A DNA stretch of 64,000 nt from assembly GCA_964370965.1 (NCBI GenBank), contig CAYJLW010000006.1, positions 1 to 64,000 of the forward strand, read 5' to 3'. Each line of letters begins with the position of its first letter. Within the stretch, counting starts at the first letter, position 1. Positions 54,785 to 63,425 of this stretch are shown piece after piece. This DNA is from CAYJLW01 sp964370965 (GTDB taxonomy: Bacteria; Actinomycetota; Acidimicrobiia; UBA2766). Made by a program: the position numbers and the translations under genes. The notes beneath the pieces are model-generated. The model saw only the letters and a list, made by a program, of their open reading frames with translations, ran no database searches and was not told the DNA's origin.

Positions 54785-55573
54785 TCAGACGCCGACGTCG
54801 CGACGGTCGAACGTCACGACGGCGACGACACCGAGGACGGCGCTGCCCCCCAGGAGGAGGGCGAGACCGCCGACGGAGAGCCCGTCGACGAGCGGGTTGC
54901 CCGGCGCGTACCAGTGGAAGGGGGACAGGCGCCGCAGCGGTTCCAGCCAGTCGACCAGGCTCCCGAGCGCGTTCACCAGGTATGTGGCCAGCGCCACCGC
55001 CACGGACACTCCGGAGGCCCGGGCCTTGCGGCCGGTGGCGGCGCCGGCGGCGAGGGCGAAGGTGCCGAAGAACAGTCCGAGGGCCGCGAGCTGGACGGTG
55101 GCGGCGACCACGGCTGCGACGCCGATGCCTCCCCCCGCGAGCAGGAGGCCGGCGAACATGGCGACCAGGGTGATCGCCGCCAGCCCGACGAGTGCGGCGC
55201 CGAGCCCGGCCAGCTTCGACAGGACCACGCGGCCGCGGCCGATCCCGGTCGCGAGGACGAGGGGGAGGATGCGATCACGCTCCTCGCCCGCGATCGTGGA
55301 CGCCCCGGCGGTGATGGCCAGCGCAAGGAACACCAGCGGCCCCATGAGGCTGAAGATCTCCGCGTGCAGGAACCCGGCGAGGCTCGTGATCTCCTGCATG
55401 CCGAACAGCGACTTCATCGCCTCGGGCATGGCGTTGACGTAGTCGGCCAGTTCCGCCTCGACGCTCGGGTAGATCGCCGTCACCCACACGATCATGAGGC
55501 CGAGCCCGATCCCGTAGCCGAGCACCCCGCGGCGCCGGTCGGCGAGGCTGCGGGTCAGCGCCGCGGCGGTCAC
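54785..55573 (-). CDS. ABC-2 type transporter permease
   Basis: A 262-residue integral membrane protein with about six hydrophobic segments (GYGIGLGLMIVWVTAIYPSV, GPLVFLALAITAGASTIAG, LVGLAAITLVAMFAGLLLAG, GLALLLGGSAVLGVVAVVTF). IAGEERDRILPLVLATGIGRG is typical of bacterial ABC-2 permeases (export of drugs or lipids). GTG 55573 overlaps the ATPase stop by 4 bp. The length is half that of many full permeases but normal for dimeric ABC-2 types. The substrate is unknown. Confidence 0.88.
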   Translation of the reverse strand: MTAAALTRSLADRRRGVLGYGIGLGLMIVWVTAIYPSVEAELADYVNAMPEAMKSLFGMQEITSLAGFLHAEIFSLMGPLVFLALAITAGASTIAGEERDRILPLVLATGIGRGRVVLSKLAGLGAALVGLAAITLVAMFAGLLLAGGGIGVAAVVAATVQLAALGLFFGTFALAAGAATGRKARASGVSVAVALATYLVNALGSLVDWLEPLRRLSPFHWYAPGNPLVDGLSVGGLALLLGGSAVLGVVAVVTFDRRDVGV

Positions 55574-56526
55574 GCCTTGGCCCCTTCGCCGCCCTGCTCG
55601 CCCCGGTAGTAGGCGAGGAAGATCTCCTCGAGGTCGGCCTCCCGGACGTGGAGGTTGGCGACCTCGTGGGCGGCGGCGACCTTCATCACCTGAGCGAGCG
55701 GACCTTCGACCTCCACCCGCACCTCGCGGCCGTCGGCGTCCACCCGCCGGACGCTCTCGAGCCCGTCGAAGACGGCGGGGTCGATCGGCAGCGCGAACTC
55801 GAAGTCGATGCGCCGGACGGCCAGCTCCTTCAGCCGGCTCACTTCGGCGACCTCGACGAGCGTGCCGTCGCGGATGATCCCCACCCGGTCGGCGACGCGC
55901 TCGACCTCCGAGAGCGTGTGCGACGACAGGAACACCGTGCGGCCCTCGTCGCGAACCTCGCGCACGAGACGCTGGAACTCGCGCTGCATCAGCGGGTCGA
56001 GCCCGAGTGTCGGCTCGTCGAGGACGAACAGTTCGGGTTCGTGCATGAACGCCTGCACGAGGCCGAGCTTCTGCTTGTTGCCCATGGAGAGGTCCCGGAT
56101 CGGCCGGTCCGTCTCGACGGCGAACCGCTCGGTCAGCTCCGACAGGACCGTCCGCGAGACCCCACCCCGCAGCCTTGCCAGGTAGTCGAGCATCTCGGCG
56201 CCCGTGAGCCGCTCGTACAGGGCGAACTCGCCGGGCAGGAAGCCGACCCGGCGTTGGACGAGGTCGCGTTCGCGCCAGGAGTCGAGTCCGAGAACCACGG
56301 CGCTGCCCCCACTCGGGCGGATCTGGCCCATCAGGAGGTGGATGGTCGTCGACTTGCCCGCCCCGTTCGGCCCGAGGAAGCCGAAGACTTCCCCGCTGCG
56401 CACGTCGAGGTCGAGGTCCGCGACGCCGCGCCGGCGGCCGTAGTACTTCGTCAACGCCGTCGAGTCGATCGCCAAGTCCGCGTCTGCGGCGGCGCCGCCT
56501 CGGGCGTCCGTCACCGGCACGGTCAT
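55570..56526 (-). CDS. ABC transporter ATP-binding protein
   Basis: A 318-residue ABC ATPase. Walker A is GPNGAGKSTT, Q-loop region GFLPGEFALYERL, signature DLSMGNKQKLGLVQA (a variant of LSGGQ), Walker B LFVLDEPTLGLDP and switch His in LSSHTLSEVERVADR. The C-terminal extension (VRRIDFEFALPIDPA, ADLEEIFLAYY) is typical of CcmA/DrrA-like exporters. With the overlapping permease it forms a two-gene ABC-2 exporter. The operon is bracketed by two copies of the mec region. Confidence 0.93.
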   Translation of the reverse strand: MTVPVTDARGGAAADADLAIDSTALTKYYGRRRGVADLDLDVRSGEVFGFLGPNGAGKSTTIHLLMGQIRPSGGSAVVLGLDSWRERDLVQRRVGFLPGEFALYERLTGAEMLDYLARLRGGVSRTVLSELTERFAVETDRPIRDLSMGNKQKLGLVQAFMHEPELFVLDEPTLGLDPLMQREFQRLVREVRDEGRTVFLSSHTLSEVERVADRVGIIRDGTLVEVAEVSRLKELAVRRIDFEFALPIDPAVFDGLESVRRVDADGREVRVEVEGPLAQVMKVAAAHEVANLHVREADLEEIFLAYYRGEQGGEGAKA

Positions 56527-56811
56527 CGCTGCCTCACAGGGGCCTAACGTACCCGGCCGGCACCGATCACGGAGATCGGCGACCGTGGCGCCGCCTCAGC
56601 GCGGCCCCAACAGTTCCTCCGCGAGGGCCCGGGCGGGCGTCGATCTCGTCGATGATCGGGCCGACCTCCTCGACGGTGATCGGCTGGCTCTGCACCGACG
56701 CCGCCCGCCTGGTCACGGGCAACATCGTCCGCCTCCGGTGGCTGCGAACGCGGAACGCCGGCACCTGGCCCGTTGACCGGATGGCGCCCTCAAACACGCC
56801 GCCGACGCGGC
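56527..56811. other. Unassigned interval before the mec pseudogene
   Basis: This stretch follows the ABC ATPase start and precedes the duplicated mec half. No complete gene, known repeat or RNA is recognised. A minus-strand frame reads MLPVTRRAASVQSQPITVEE near 56720, perhaps an antitoxin-like remnant, without support. Confidence 0.5.
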
Positions 56812-57096
56812 CTACCGGTTGTGGGACGGGAGGGGTGTGGGAGTGGAAGCAGCCGATGATCTCCAAGCCCCGAGACTCGGCGTCGCGCATCGTGGCGATC
56901 TGCTCCCGGCTGTCGAGGCGGTACGTGAGGGGGCTCTCGTCGGCATTGCCGAGCCGGTAGACGACATCGACGCGGCCGCCGCCGGCGGCGCCCCGAAGAG
57001 GCCGCAGCACTCGTCAGGCTTCTCCGCCTGCGCGTGGGCGAACATCTCCCCCACCTCCGCCCCGGTCACGACCAGCTCCCTGGGCCCGCTCTCCGT
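56812..57096 (-). pseudogene. Truncated, frameshifted mec copy
   Basis: The minus strand reads ESGPRELVVTGAEVGEMFAH, then AQAEKPDECCGLF. It shifts frame and continues RVDVVYRLGNADESPLTYRL, GLEIIGCFHSHT, where homology stops. The start codon is ACG where the intact mec has ATG, the frame changes after CCGLF, and the JAMM Ser/Asp end is missing. It is a clear non-functional duplicate of the first two thirds of mec. Confidence 0.9.
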
Positions 57097-57252
57097 GCCG
57101 TGTGACTGTACCGGACGCGACCCTCCGTTCCGGGAAAGCCACCTTCCGGGATCACCCCCCGACGGCGTACCTTTCCCACAGCGAGACAGGCGCGTCAGAT
57201 CGGTCGCGCCACGTCCACGGGATTGACGGTATGAACCGACGCCCTTCGTCGC
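56835..57252. repeat. Direct duplication, copy 2 (with intact downstream phnD-like gene)
   Basis: The counterpart of 54312-54731. On this side the divergent reading start, MNRRPSSPSG at 57231, continues into a full lipoprotein gene, so copy 2 holds the original phnD-like 5' end, while copy 1 holds the original mec. The ABC operon lies between the copies. Confidence 0.88.
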
Positions 57253-58187
57253 CCTCCGGGCCCGTTGCGGCCCTGGCAGTCCTGGCTGTGTTGGTCGCCG
57301 CGTGCGGGGGAGCGGCGGGGCCCGTCGTCGACCTTCGCGGCGCCGGCGTGTCGGCCGCACCCGACGTTCCGGCCTCGCCCCCCGCCTCGCCCACGGCCGG
57401 CCCGATCCGGCTCGCCGCCGCGCCCGTGCTGTCGCCCCGGGGCAACATGTCCACCTACGCTCCGTTCGTGCGCCACCTCGAGGTGGAGCTCGGGCGCCCC
57501 GTCGAGCTCGTGCAGCGCAAGACCTACGCCGAGATCAACGACCTCGTGCGCTCTGGCGGCGTGGACATCGCCCTCGTCTGCGGCGGGGCCTACGTGAAGG
57601 GCCACACCGACTTCGGAATGGAGCTCCTCGCCGCGCCCGTGCGGGACGGTCGGCCCGAGTACTTCTCGTACCTCGTCGTCCCCCGCGCCAGCACCGCAGC
57701 GTCGCTCCTCGACCTCCGGGGGAAGCGCTTCGCCTTCACGGACCCCATGTCGAACTCGGGGCGCTTCGTGCCCCTCTTCGAGCTCGCGAACGCGGGAGAG
57801 ACGCCGGATTCCTTCTTCGCCGGCGAGCTCTTCACCTACAGCCACGACAACTCCGTGCGAGCGGTGGCAGACCACATGGTCGACGGCGCCGCCGTCGACA
57901 GCTGGGTCTACGAGGCCCTCATAGAGCGCGAACCCGCGCTCGCCTCGTCCACCAGGGTCATCGCGAGATCCGGGCCGTACTCGTCTCCGCCGGTCGTGGT
58001 GAGCCCGGCGCTCGACCCCGAGACGAAGTCCCGCGCCAGGCAGACCCTTCTCCACATGCACGACGACTCCCGCGGCCGCGACCTCTTGGCGGCGATGGGC
58101 ATCGACCGTTTCGTCGAGGTGCAGGACTCCGACTACGAGAGCATACGGAGGATGAGCGATGCCCTGGCAGGGCGACCGCGCGCGTGA
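57231..58187 (+). CDS. PhnD-like phosphate/phosphonate (oxyanion) binding lipoprotein
   Basis: 318 residues. The lipoprotein signal is LAVLAVLVAACGG. The mature domain is a periplasmic binding fold of the PhnD type: RLAAAPVLSPRGNMSTYAPF, VRSGGVDIALVCGGAYVKG, LRGKRFAFTDPMSNSGRF and FTYSHDNSVRAVADHMVDGA. No phosphonate permease or ATPase genes adjoin it. Instead it overlaps a sensor kinase gene by 29 bp, so it more likely acts as an extracytoplasmic sensor that hands its ligand signal to the kinase, like AioX/ArxX-type binding proteins. The ligand (arsenite, phosphite, sulfur oxyanion) is not determined. Confidence 0.88.
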   Translation: MNRRPSSPSGPVAALAVLAVLVAACGGAAGPVVDLRGAGVSAAPDVPASPPASPTAGPIRLAAAPVLSPRGNMSTYAPFVRHLEVELGRPVELVQRKTYAEINDLVRSGGVDIALVCGGAYVKGHTDFGMELLAAPVRDGRPEYFSYLVVPRASTAASLLDLRGKRFAFTDPMSNSGRFVPLFELANAGETPDSFFAGELFTYSHDNSVRAVADHMVDGAAVDSWVYEALIEREPALASSTRVIARSGPYSSPPVVVSPALDPETKSRARQTLLHMHDDSRGRDLLAAMGIDRFVEVQDSDYESIRRMSDALAGRPRA

Positions 58188-60066
58188 GCTGGGAAGACGG
58201 ACGTGGGCCCTCGCAGGTCGCGCGAGCGTGCGCCAGAAGATGGCAGGCGTACCGGCCGCCATGGTGCTCCTCGTCGGCATCACCGTGGCTTTCTCAGTGC
58301 GGAGCACCACATCCGCCCTTCTCCGTGGGGACCTCACCGAGCGCGGAATGGCCATCGCACGCGAGACTGCCGGCAATGCCGCCGACCTCGTGCTCACGAA
58401 CGACCTCTACGGCCTGTCCCGGCTCGCCCGGCGGACCGTCGTCAGCAATCCCGGCGTCCGCTACGTGCTCGTACTCGACGTCGAGGGCCGCCCCCTCGTG
58501 CACACCCTCCCCCGCGGCGTGCCCGCCGGGCTCCTGCACACCCCCCGCGGCTCTCCGGCCACGGAGGTCCACACCACCGAGGGCACCGTCCGCGACGTCA
58601 GCACTGGGATCCTGGACGGCAGGGCAGGAACGGTCAGGGTGGGCATGTCCGAGCGTGCCCTCGACGCCAAGGTGGGACACCTCACGCTCACCGTCCTCGG
58701 CGTGGCAGGCGTGGCCTTCGTGGTCGCCCTGCTCGTGGGCTTCTGGCTGGCGGGCGTCCTGGCCCGCCCCATAGCCGAGCTCGTGAGTGCCACGGAGGCC
58801 GTCGGGCGGGGAGACTTCTCGCGCCGCGTGACGGCGTGGGCGCCCGACGAGATAGGACAGCTCGCTCTCGCGTTCGACGACATGGTCGAGCGCCTCGACG
58901 CCTCCCGCTGCGCGGAGACGCAGCGGCACAGGGAGATGTCGTCCCTCAACGCGATCGGTGTCGCCGCCGGCAAGTCCCTGGACATGGCGGAGGTCTGCGA
59001 AGCCTCCGTGGCAACGGCCGTGCGCACGCTCGGCGCGGACGGCGGCTCCATCCTCGTCGTTTCGAGAGACGGAGACGTGCAACTCGCCCACACGACACCG
59101 GGAGACGCATGCTCCCCCCCGACCCCGGACCTCGCGTGCCTCTGCGCCGACGTCCTCGCCGCGCGCTCACCACGGGTCGGATGGGCGGACCAGGCATGTC
59201 CGTGGGGGTCGACGACTGGCGCGCCCGCTCCCTGGCTGGCGTGCGTTCCCCTGCTGGCCGAGGACGAGCCCATCGGAATCATGACTCTCGCCTTCCGGGA
59301 GTGCCCGGAGTTCGAGGACGGCGAGGAGCTCCTCTCCGCCGTGGGCGCGCAGGTCGGCACCGCCGTGCAGAAGGCGCGTCTCTGGGCGGAGATCCGCCGG
59401 CGGGAGGCACAGGGTCGCAACCTCCTCCGGGGAATCGTCACGGCGCAGGAGGACGAACGCCGACGCGTGGCCCGCGAGCTCCACGACGAGGCGGGGCAGT
59501 CGCTCACGTCGCTGGTCCTCGGCCTGCGTGCTGTCGAGGAGCACGCCACCGACGCAGAGATCAGGAGGGAGGCTGCCGAGCTGCGCGCCGTGGCCGCCGA
59601 CGCCCTGGACGGGATCGGCCGCCTCGCTCTGGCGCTGCGCCCGGCGGCCCTCGACCAGCTCGGACTGGCGCCGGCCCTGCGGGACCTCGCCCAGCGACAG
59701 GGCGAGGCGGCCGGGATCGACGTGGACGTGCAAACCGTGAACCTCGACGGCGTCCGACTGCCCCGCGAGGTCGAGGTCGTGCTGTACCGGGTCGTGCAGG
59801 AAGCCCTCACGAACGTCTGCCGCCACGCTCACGCCCGCCACGCCAGCGTCCTCCTCGAGCAGCGCAAGGAGTCCTTCGTGGCGGTCGTCGAGGACGACGG
59901 GGCCGGCTTCGACCTCGCAGCGGTCGCCGGGAACGGCCCGGGCGGGGCGATGGGGATCTTCGGCATGCAGGAAAGGGCCGACCTTGTGGAGGGTTCCGTG
60001 ACCATCGAGTCGCAGCCCGGCCGGGGGACCTCCGTATACCTCAGCGTCCCCGTCGTGACCCCGTGA
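58159..60066 (+). CDS. NarL-type sensor histidine kinase (HAMP, GAF, HisKA_3)
   Basis: 635 residues. The N-terminal membrane segment (VPAAMVLLVGITVAFSV) is followed by an extracytoplasmic region to about 170, a second membrane segment (VLGVAGVAFVVALLVGFWLA), HAMP (IAELVSATEAVGRGDFSRRV), a GAF domain (about 255-410), the dimerisation domain with His442 in VARELHDEAGQSLTS and an HATPase domain (LYRVVQEALTNVCRHA, EDDGAGFD, GGAMGIFGMQERADLV). It overlaps the binding protein gene (29 bp; GGAGGA before ATG 58159) and the regulator gene (GTGA). It is the sensor of the three-gene regulatory unit. Confidence 0.92.
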   Translation: MPWQGDRARELGRRTWALAGRASVRQKMAGVPAAMVLLVGITVAFSVRSTTSALLRGDLTERGMAIARETAGNAADLVLTNDLYGLSRLARRTVVSNPGVRYVLVLDVEGRPLVHTLPRGVPAGLLHTPRGSPATEVHTTEGTVRDVSTGILDGRAGTVRVGMSERALDAKVGHLTLTVLGVAGVAFVVALLVGFWLAGVLARPIAELVSATEAVGRGDFSRRVTAWAPDEIGQLALAFDDMVERLDASRCAETQRHREMSSLNAIGVAAGKSLDMAEVCEASVATAVRTLGADGGSILVVSRDGDVQLAHTTPGDACSPPTPDLACLCADVLAARSPRVGWADQACPWGSTTGAPAPWLACVPLLAEDEPIGIMTLAFRECPEFEDGEELLSAVGAQVGTAVQKARLWAEIRRREAQGRNLLRGIVTAQEDERRRVARELHDEAGQSLTSLVLGLRAVEEHATDAEIRREAAELRAVAADALDGIGRLALALRPAALDQLGLAPALRDLAQRQGEAAGIDVDVQTVNLDGVRLPREVEVVLYRVVQEALTNVCRHAHARHASVLLEQRKESFVAVVEDDGAGFDLAAVAGNGPGGAMGIFGMQERADLVEGSVTIESQPGRGTSVYLSVPVVTP

Positions 60067-60713
60067 CGATCAGCGTGCTCGTGGCCGACGACCACGCTGT
60101 CGTCCGTTCCGGGCTCCGCCGGCTCCTCGACGACGAAGAGGACGTCGAGGTCGTCGGCGAGGCGGCGACGGGCAGGGAAGCCGTCGAGGCGGCCCGGCGC
60201 CTGAGGCCGGACGTGGTCGTGATGGACCTCACGATGCCCGACACCGACGGCGTCGAGGCCACACGTGCCATCGTGGACGAGTTGCCCGCCACCAGCGTCC
60301 TCGTCCTCACCATGCACGAGGAGCGCTCCTTCGTCGACCGGGTCCTGGAAGCCGGCGCCTCCGGCTACGTCCTCAAGAGGGCAGCGGACGCCGAGCTGAT
60401 CAACGCCGTCAGGGCCGTCCACAGGGGCGACGCCTACGTCGACGCCGCCGTCGCGCAGCCGCTCATCTCGGGCTACCTGCGCTCCCGGGGCGCCGCCGCG
60501 CAGGACAAGCCCCTCTCGCCCCGTGAGATCGAGGTGCTCCGCTTCGTGGCCTGGGGCTACACGAGCCGGGAGATCGCGGACCGCCTCGTCGTCTCCGTCA
60601 AGACCGTGGAATCCCACAAGGCCCGCCTCATGGAGAAGCTCGACCTCCACACCCGGGCTGAGCTCGTGCGCCACGCCATGGACGAGGGACTCCTGGACTC
60701 GCCGCCCGACTGA
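60063..60713 (+). CDS. NarL/LuxR-type response regulator
   Basis: 216 residues. Receiver domain (VADDHAVVRSGLRRLL, phospho-aspartate in VVMDLTMPDTDG, GASGYVLKRAADAEL) and C-terminal LuxR HTH (LSPREIEVLRFVAWGYTSRE, IADRLVVSVKTVESHK). GTG 60063 overlaps the kinase stop. It ends 298 bp before the molybdoenzyme gene, whose transcription it probably activates. A strong terminator hairpin follows. Confidence 0.95.
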   Translation: MTISVLVADDHAVVRSGLRRLLDDEEDVEVVGEAATGREAVEAARRLRPDVVVMDLTMPDTDGVEATRAIVDELPATSVLVLTMHEERSFVDRVLEAGASGYVLKRAADAELINAVRAVHRGDAYVDAAVAQPLISGYLRSRGAAAQDKPLSPREIEVLRFVAWGYTSREIADRLVVSVKTVESHKARLMEKLDLHTRAELVRHAMDEGLLDSPPD

Positions 60714-60716
60714 TCC

Positions 60717-60742
60717 TCGAGGGGGACTCCGTCCCCCCTCGA
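60717..60742 (+). terminator. Hairpin terminator after the response regulator
   Basis: TCGAGGGGGAC (60717-60727), loop TCC, GTCCCCCCTCGA (60731-60742), immediately after the stop. It separates the regulatory operon from the molybdoenzyme operon. Confidence 0.75.
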
Positions 60743-61011
60743 ACACCCCCCACCCAGAGCGGGCCGCCTCCCGACCCCGACCCGGTCCGGGCCGGGGAAC
60801 CCGGCCCTCCGCCCCCACTCCCCGTCCCCGAAGCCCTGGCTGACGCACGACGGCGCGCTTCAACCCTGCCCCGCTCGGCGCCGGCGGGCTGCCCGGAGGT
60901 CCCGTAGGGGTTTCCCCCACGCCTCTTCCGGGAGAGTCCCCCTGCCCGGGCGTGGCGGATCCCGCGACACTGGACGCTGGGAAGACCGGACAAGGCGAAC
61001 GAGAGGTCAGC
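60743..61011 (+). promoter_or_regulatory. Upstream region of the Tat-exported molybdoenzyme
   Basis: 269 bp without a gene. It carries a GGGG-TTT-CCCC inverted motif at about 60907-60918 (TAGGGGTTTCCCCC), a plausible response-regulator site, but no clear -35/-10 pair. GAGAGG precedes ATG 61012. Confidence 0.3.
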
Positions 61012-63357
61012 ATGGAACTCACCCGCCGACGTTTCCTGCAGAGCGCCGCGGCCGTCGGTGGTACCGCCGCCACCGTCCAGTTCGGCGGACACCTCCTGGA
61101 ACCCGTGACCGCGCAGAGCGACCGCTCCAGCGGCCACGACGAGAAGACCGTCCCCAACGTCTGCCTGCAGTGCCCCGCGGGCTGCGGCATCGTCGCCCGC
61201 GTGGTGAACGGACGCGTCGTGAAGATCGACGGGAACCCGGACCACCCCATCAACATGGGCAAGCTCTGCCCGAAGGGGCAGGCCGGGGTGGAGTTCCTCT
61301 ACGACCCCGACCGGATCAAAGGCCCGCTGAAGCGGGTGGGCAAACGCGGCGGGGGCCAATGGAAGCGCATCTCCTGGGACGAGGCGATCGACGAGGTGGC
61401 GGCGAAACTCACGGAGCTGCGCACCCCTGAGCTCGCCAAGACCGTCGTGGTCATGAGCGGCCGCAACCGGGGCCACGCCGGGGACCTCATCGACCGGTGG
61501 TGCAACGCCTACGGCACGCCGAACCACGTGGGCCACTCCAGCATCTGCGAGGACGGCGGGCAGATCGGCCATCTCGCCATGCAGGGTGTGCGGGGCTACC
61601 TGGGCTACGACTGGGACAACACGAACTACGCGCTCGTCTTCGGCGGGGGCTTCACCGAGGCGTGGCGGCCCACGACCCTCCTCTTGCGCGCCTACGGGCA
61701 CATGCGCCGGGGCCGCCCGCAGCGGGCGAAGATCGTCGTCGTCGACACCCGCCTCAGCATGAGCGCCGCGAAGGCAGACGAGTGGATCCCGATCCTCCCG
61801 GGCACCGACGCCGCCCTCGCATTGGGGATGGCGCACGTCCTCATCAAGGAGGGCCTCCTGAACCAGCAGTTCCTCGCCGAGAAGACGGTGGGCTTCCCCG
61901 AGTGGGCCGAATTGGTCGAGCGGTCGTACGCCCCGGAGAAGATGGCGGACGTGTGCGGAGTGCCGGCGAAGACCATCGAGCGCCTCGCCCGCGAGTTCGG
62001 GGAGACACAGCCGGCGATCTCCGCGGGCTGCCGGGGGAACTCCATGCAGTCCAACGGCATCTACAACCGGATGGCGATCCACGCCTTGAACGGCCTCGTG
62101 GGATCGATCGACGTCCCCGGAGGCGTCATCACCCAGCACGGGCCGAAGTTCGCCGTCTCGGGTGGCGACTGGGCCAAGGACGTGAAGAAGGACGCCGTGA
62201 GCTCCCTCAAGAACCCGCGGGTCGACGAGGCGGGCACACCGAAGTTCCCGTTGGCGAAGAAGGTCTACCAGCACATCCCGGACGTCATCCTCGAAGGGAA
62301 GCCGTACCCGGTCAACCTCCTCTTCACCTATTACACGAACCCGATGTTCTCCACGCCGGACGCGGCCCGGTGGCGCAAGGCGATCGAGAAGGTGCCCTTC
62401 CTCGTCTCGTTCTCGCCATTCATGGACGACACCACGACCCACGCAGACGTCGTCCTCCCCGACCACACGTACCTGGAGCGCTGGCAGGACGACATCATCT
62501 ACCCGAGCCTGGGCTACCCCGTCGTCGGTCTCCGCCAGCCCGTCGTGAAGCCCCTCTTCGACACCCGCGGCGCCCTCGACGTGCTCATCGAGCTCGCCCA
62601 GAAGACGGGCGGCACGATGGCGGAGTCCTTCCCGTGGAAGAGCTTCAAGGCGCTCATCCAGGAGCGCTACGCCACGATCCCGGGCTTCTCCTGGGCCGAC
62701 TTCGAGGAGAAGGGCTACGCCGCCTGGCCGCCGTACCACTTCGGCGACTGGGCGAAGACCGTGGGCAAGGACTCGGCCACGGGCAAGTTCGAGTTCGTCT
62801 CGGCCACGATGGAACACAAGCTCGAGGAGGCGAAGGTCGTCGACCCGGCCACCAAGCAGATGCTCCCCGACGTGCGGACCGCCCTCAAGCTCGAAGCCGA
62901 GGGCGAGGAGATCTTCATGCCGCACCTGGAGCTGCCCCGCTACGCCGGCGACCCGGACGAGTACCCGCTCCTGCTGAACACGTACAAGACGATGGCCCAC
63001 GCCGAAGGGAGAGCCGGGAACGTGCCCCTCTTGCAGGAGGTCATGGGCCTCATGGTCAACCGGAGCTGGGACTCCTGGGTCGAGGTCAACCCCGCGGACG
63101 CCCGCCGGCTCGGGATCGAGGACGACGACGACGTCTGGGTGACCTCCGAGGTGGGACGCATCAAGACGAAGGCCGCTGTGTTCCCGGGGGCCCAGCCCGG
63201 GGTCGTGAACATGCCCTTCGAGTTCGGCCACACGGCCTACGGCCGCTGGGCGAAGGACCGGGGCGTGAACCCGAACGAGATCCTCGTCGCCGAGTACGAC
63301 TACCTCGGCGGCCTGGCGGCGTTCTTCTCGACCCGGGTCCGGGTCGAGAAGGCCTGA
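61012..63357 (+). CDS. Tat-exported molybdopterin oxidoreductase (PsrA/PhsA/ArrA-like catalytic subunit)
   Basis: 781 residues. Twin-arginine signal MELTRRRFLQSAAAVGGTAA. 4Fe-4S motif VCLQCPAGCGIVARVVNGRV and CPKGQ. RISWDEAIDEVA and VVDTRLSMSAAKADEWIPI are molybdopterin contacts. SSICEDG offers a Cys as molybdenum ligand, as in polysulfide/thiosulfate and arsenate reductases. Overall resemblance is to the PsrA/PhsA/TtrA/ArrA group of periplasmic oxidoreductases for sulfur or arsenic oxyanions. The adjacent binding protein and two-component system suggest an inducible oxyanion respiration or oxidation. The iron-sulfur subunit follows; a membrane subunit may lie beyond the window. The precise substrate cannot be told. 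Confidence 0.9.
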   Translation: MELTRRRFLQSAAAVGGTAATVQFGGHLLEPVTAQSDRSSGHDEKTVPNVCLQCPAGCGIVARVVNGRVVKIDGNPDHPINMGKLCPKGQAGVEFLYDPDRIKGPLKRVGKRGGGQWKRISWDEAIDEVAAKLTELRTPELAKTVVVMSGRNRGHAGDLIDRWCNAYGTPNHVGHSSICEDGGQIGHLAMQGVRGYLGYDWDNTNYALVFGGGFTEAWRPTTLLLRAYGHMRRGRPQRAKIVVVDTRLSMSAAKADEWIPILPGTDAALALGMAHVLIKEGLLNQQFLAEKTVGFPEWAELVERSYAPEKMADVCGVPAKTIERLAREFGETQPAISAGCRGNSMQSNGIYNRMAIHALNGLVGSIDVPGGVITQHGPKFAVSGGDWAKDVKKDAVSSLKNPRVDEAGTPKFPLAKKVYQHIPDVILEGKPYPVNLLFTYYTNPMFSTPDAARWRKAIEKVPFLVSFSPFMDDTTTHADVVLPDHTYLERWQDDIIYPSLGYPVVGLRQPVVKPLFDTRGALDVLIELAQKTGGTMAESFPWKSFKALIQERYATIPGFSWADFEEKGYAAWPPYHFGDWAKTVGKDSATGKFEFVSATMEHKLEEAKVVDPATKQMLPDVRTALKLEAEGEEIFMPHLELPRYAGDPDEYPLLLNTYKTMAHAEGRAGNVPLLQEVMGLMVNRSWDSWVEVNPADARRLGIEDDDDVWVTSEVGRIKTKAAVFPGAQPGVVNMPFEFGHTAYGRWAKDRGVNPNEILVAEYDYLGGLAAFFSTRVRVEKA

Positions 63358-63371
63358 CGGGGAGGAGCGTG

Positions 63372-63425
63372 ATGCGAGGAGTCCCGGAAATCCCCGACGA
63401 GAGCGACCGAGAGGAGCTGCGATGA
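63372..63425 (+). CDS. 17-residue coupling ORF before the iron-sulfur subunit
   Basis: ATG 63372 is preceded by GGAGGAG and the frame reads MRGVPEIPDESDREELR, ending at TGA 63423-63425. That stop overlaps ATG 63422 of the next gene (ATGA). It may serve translational coupling rather than encode a product. It is in none of the known families, and its reality is uncertain. Confidence 0.3.
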   Translation: MRGVPEIPDESDREELR

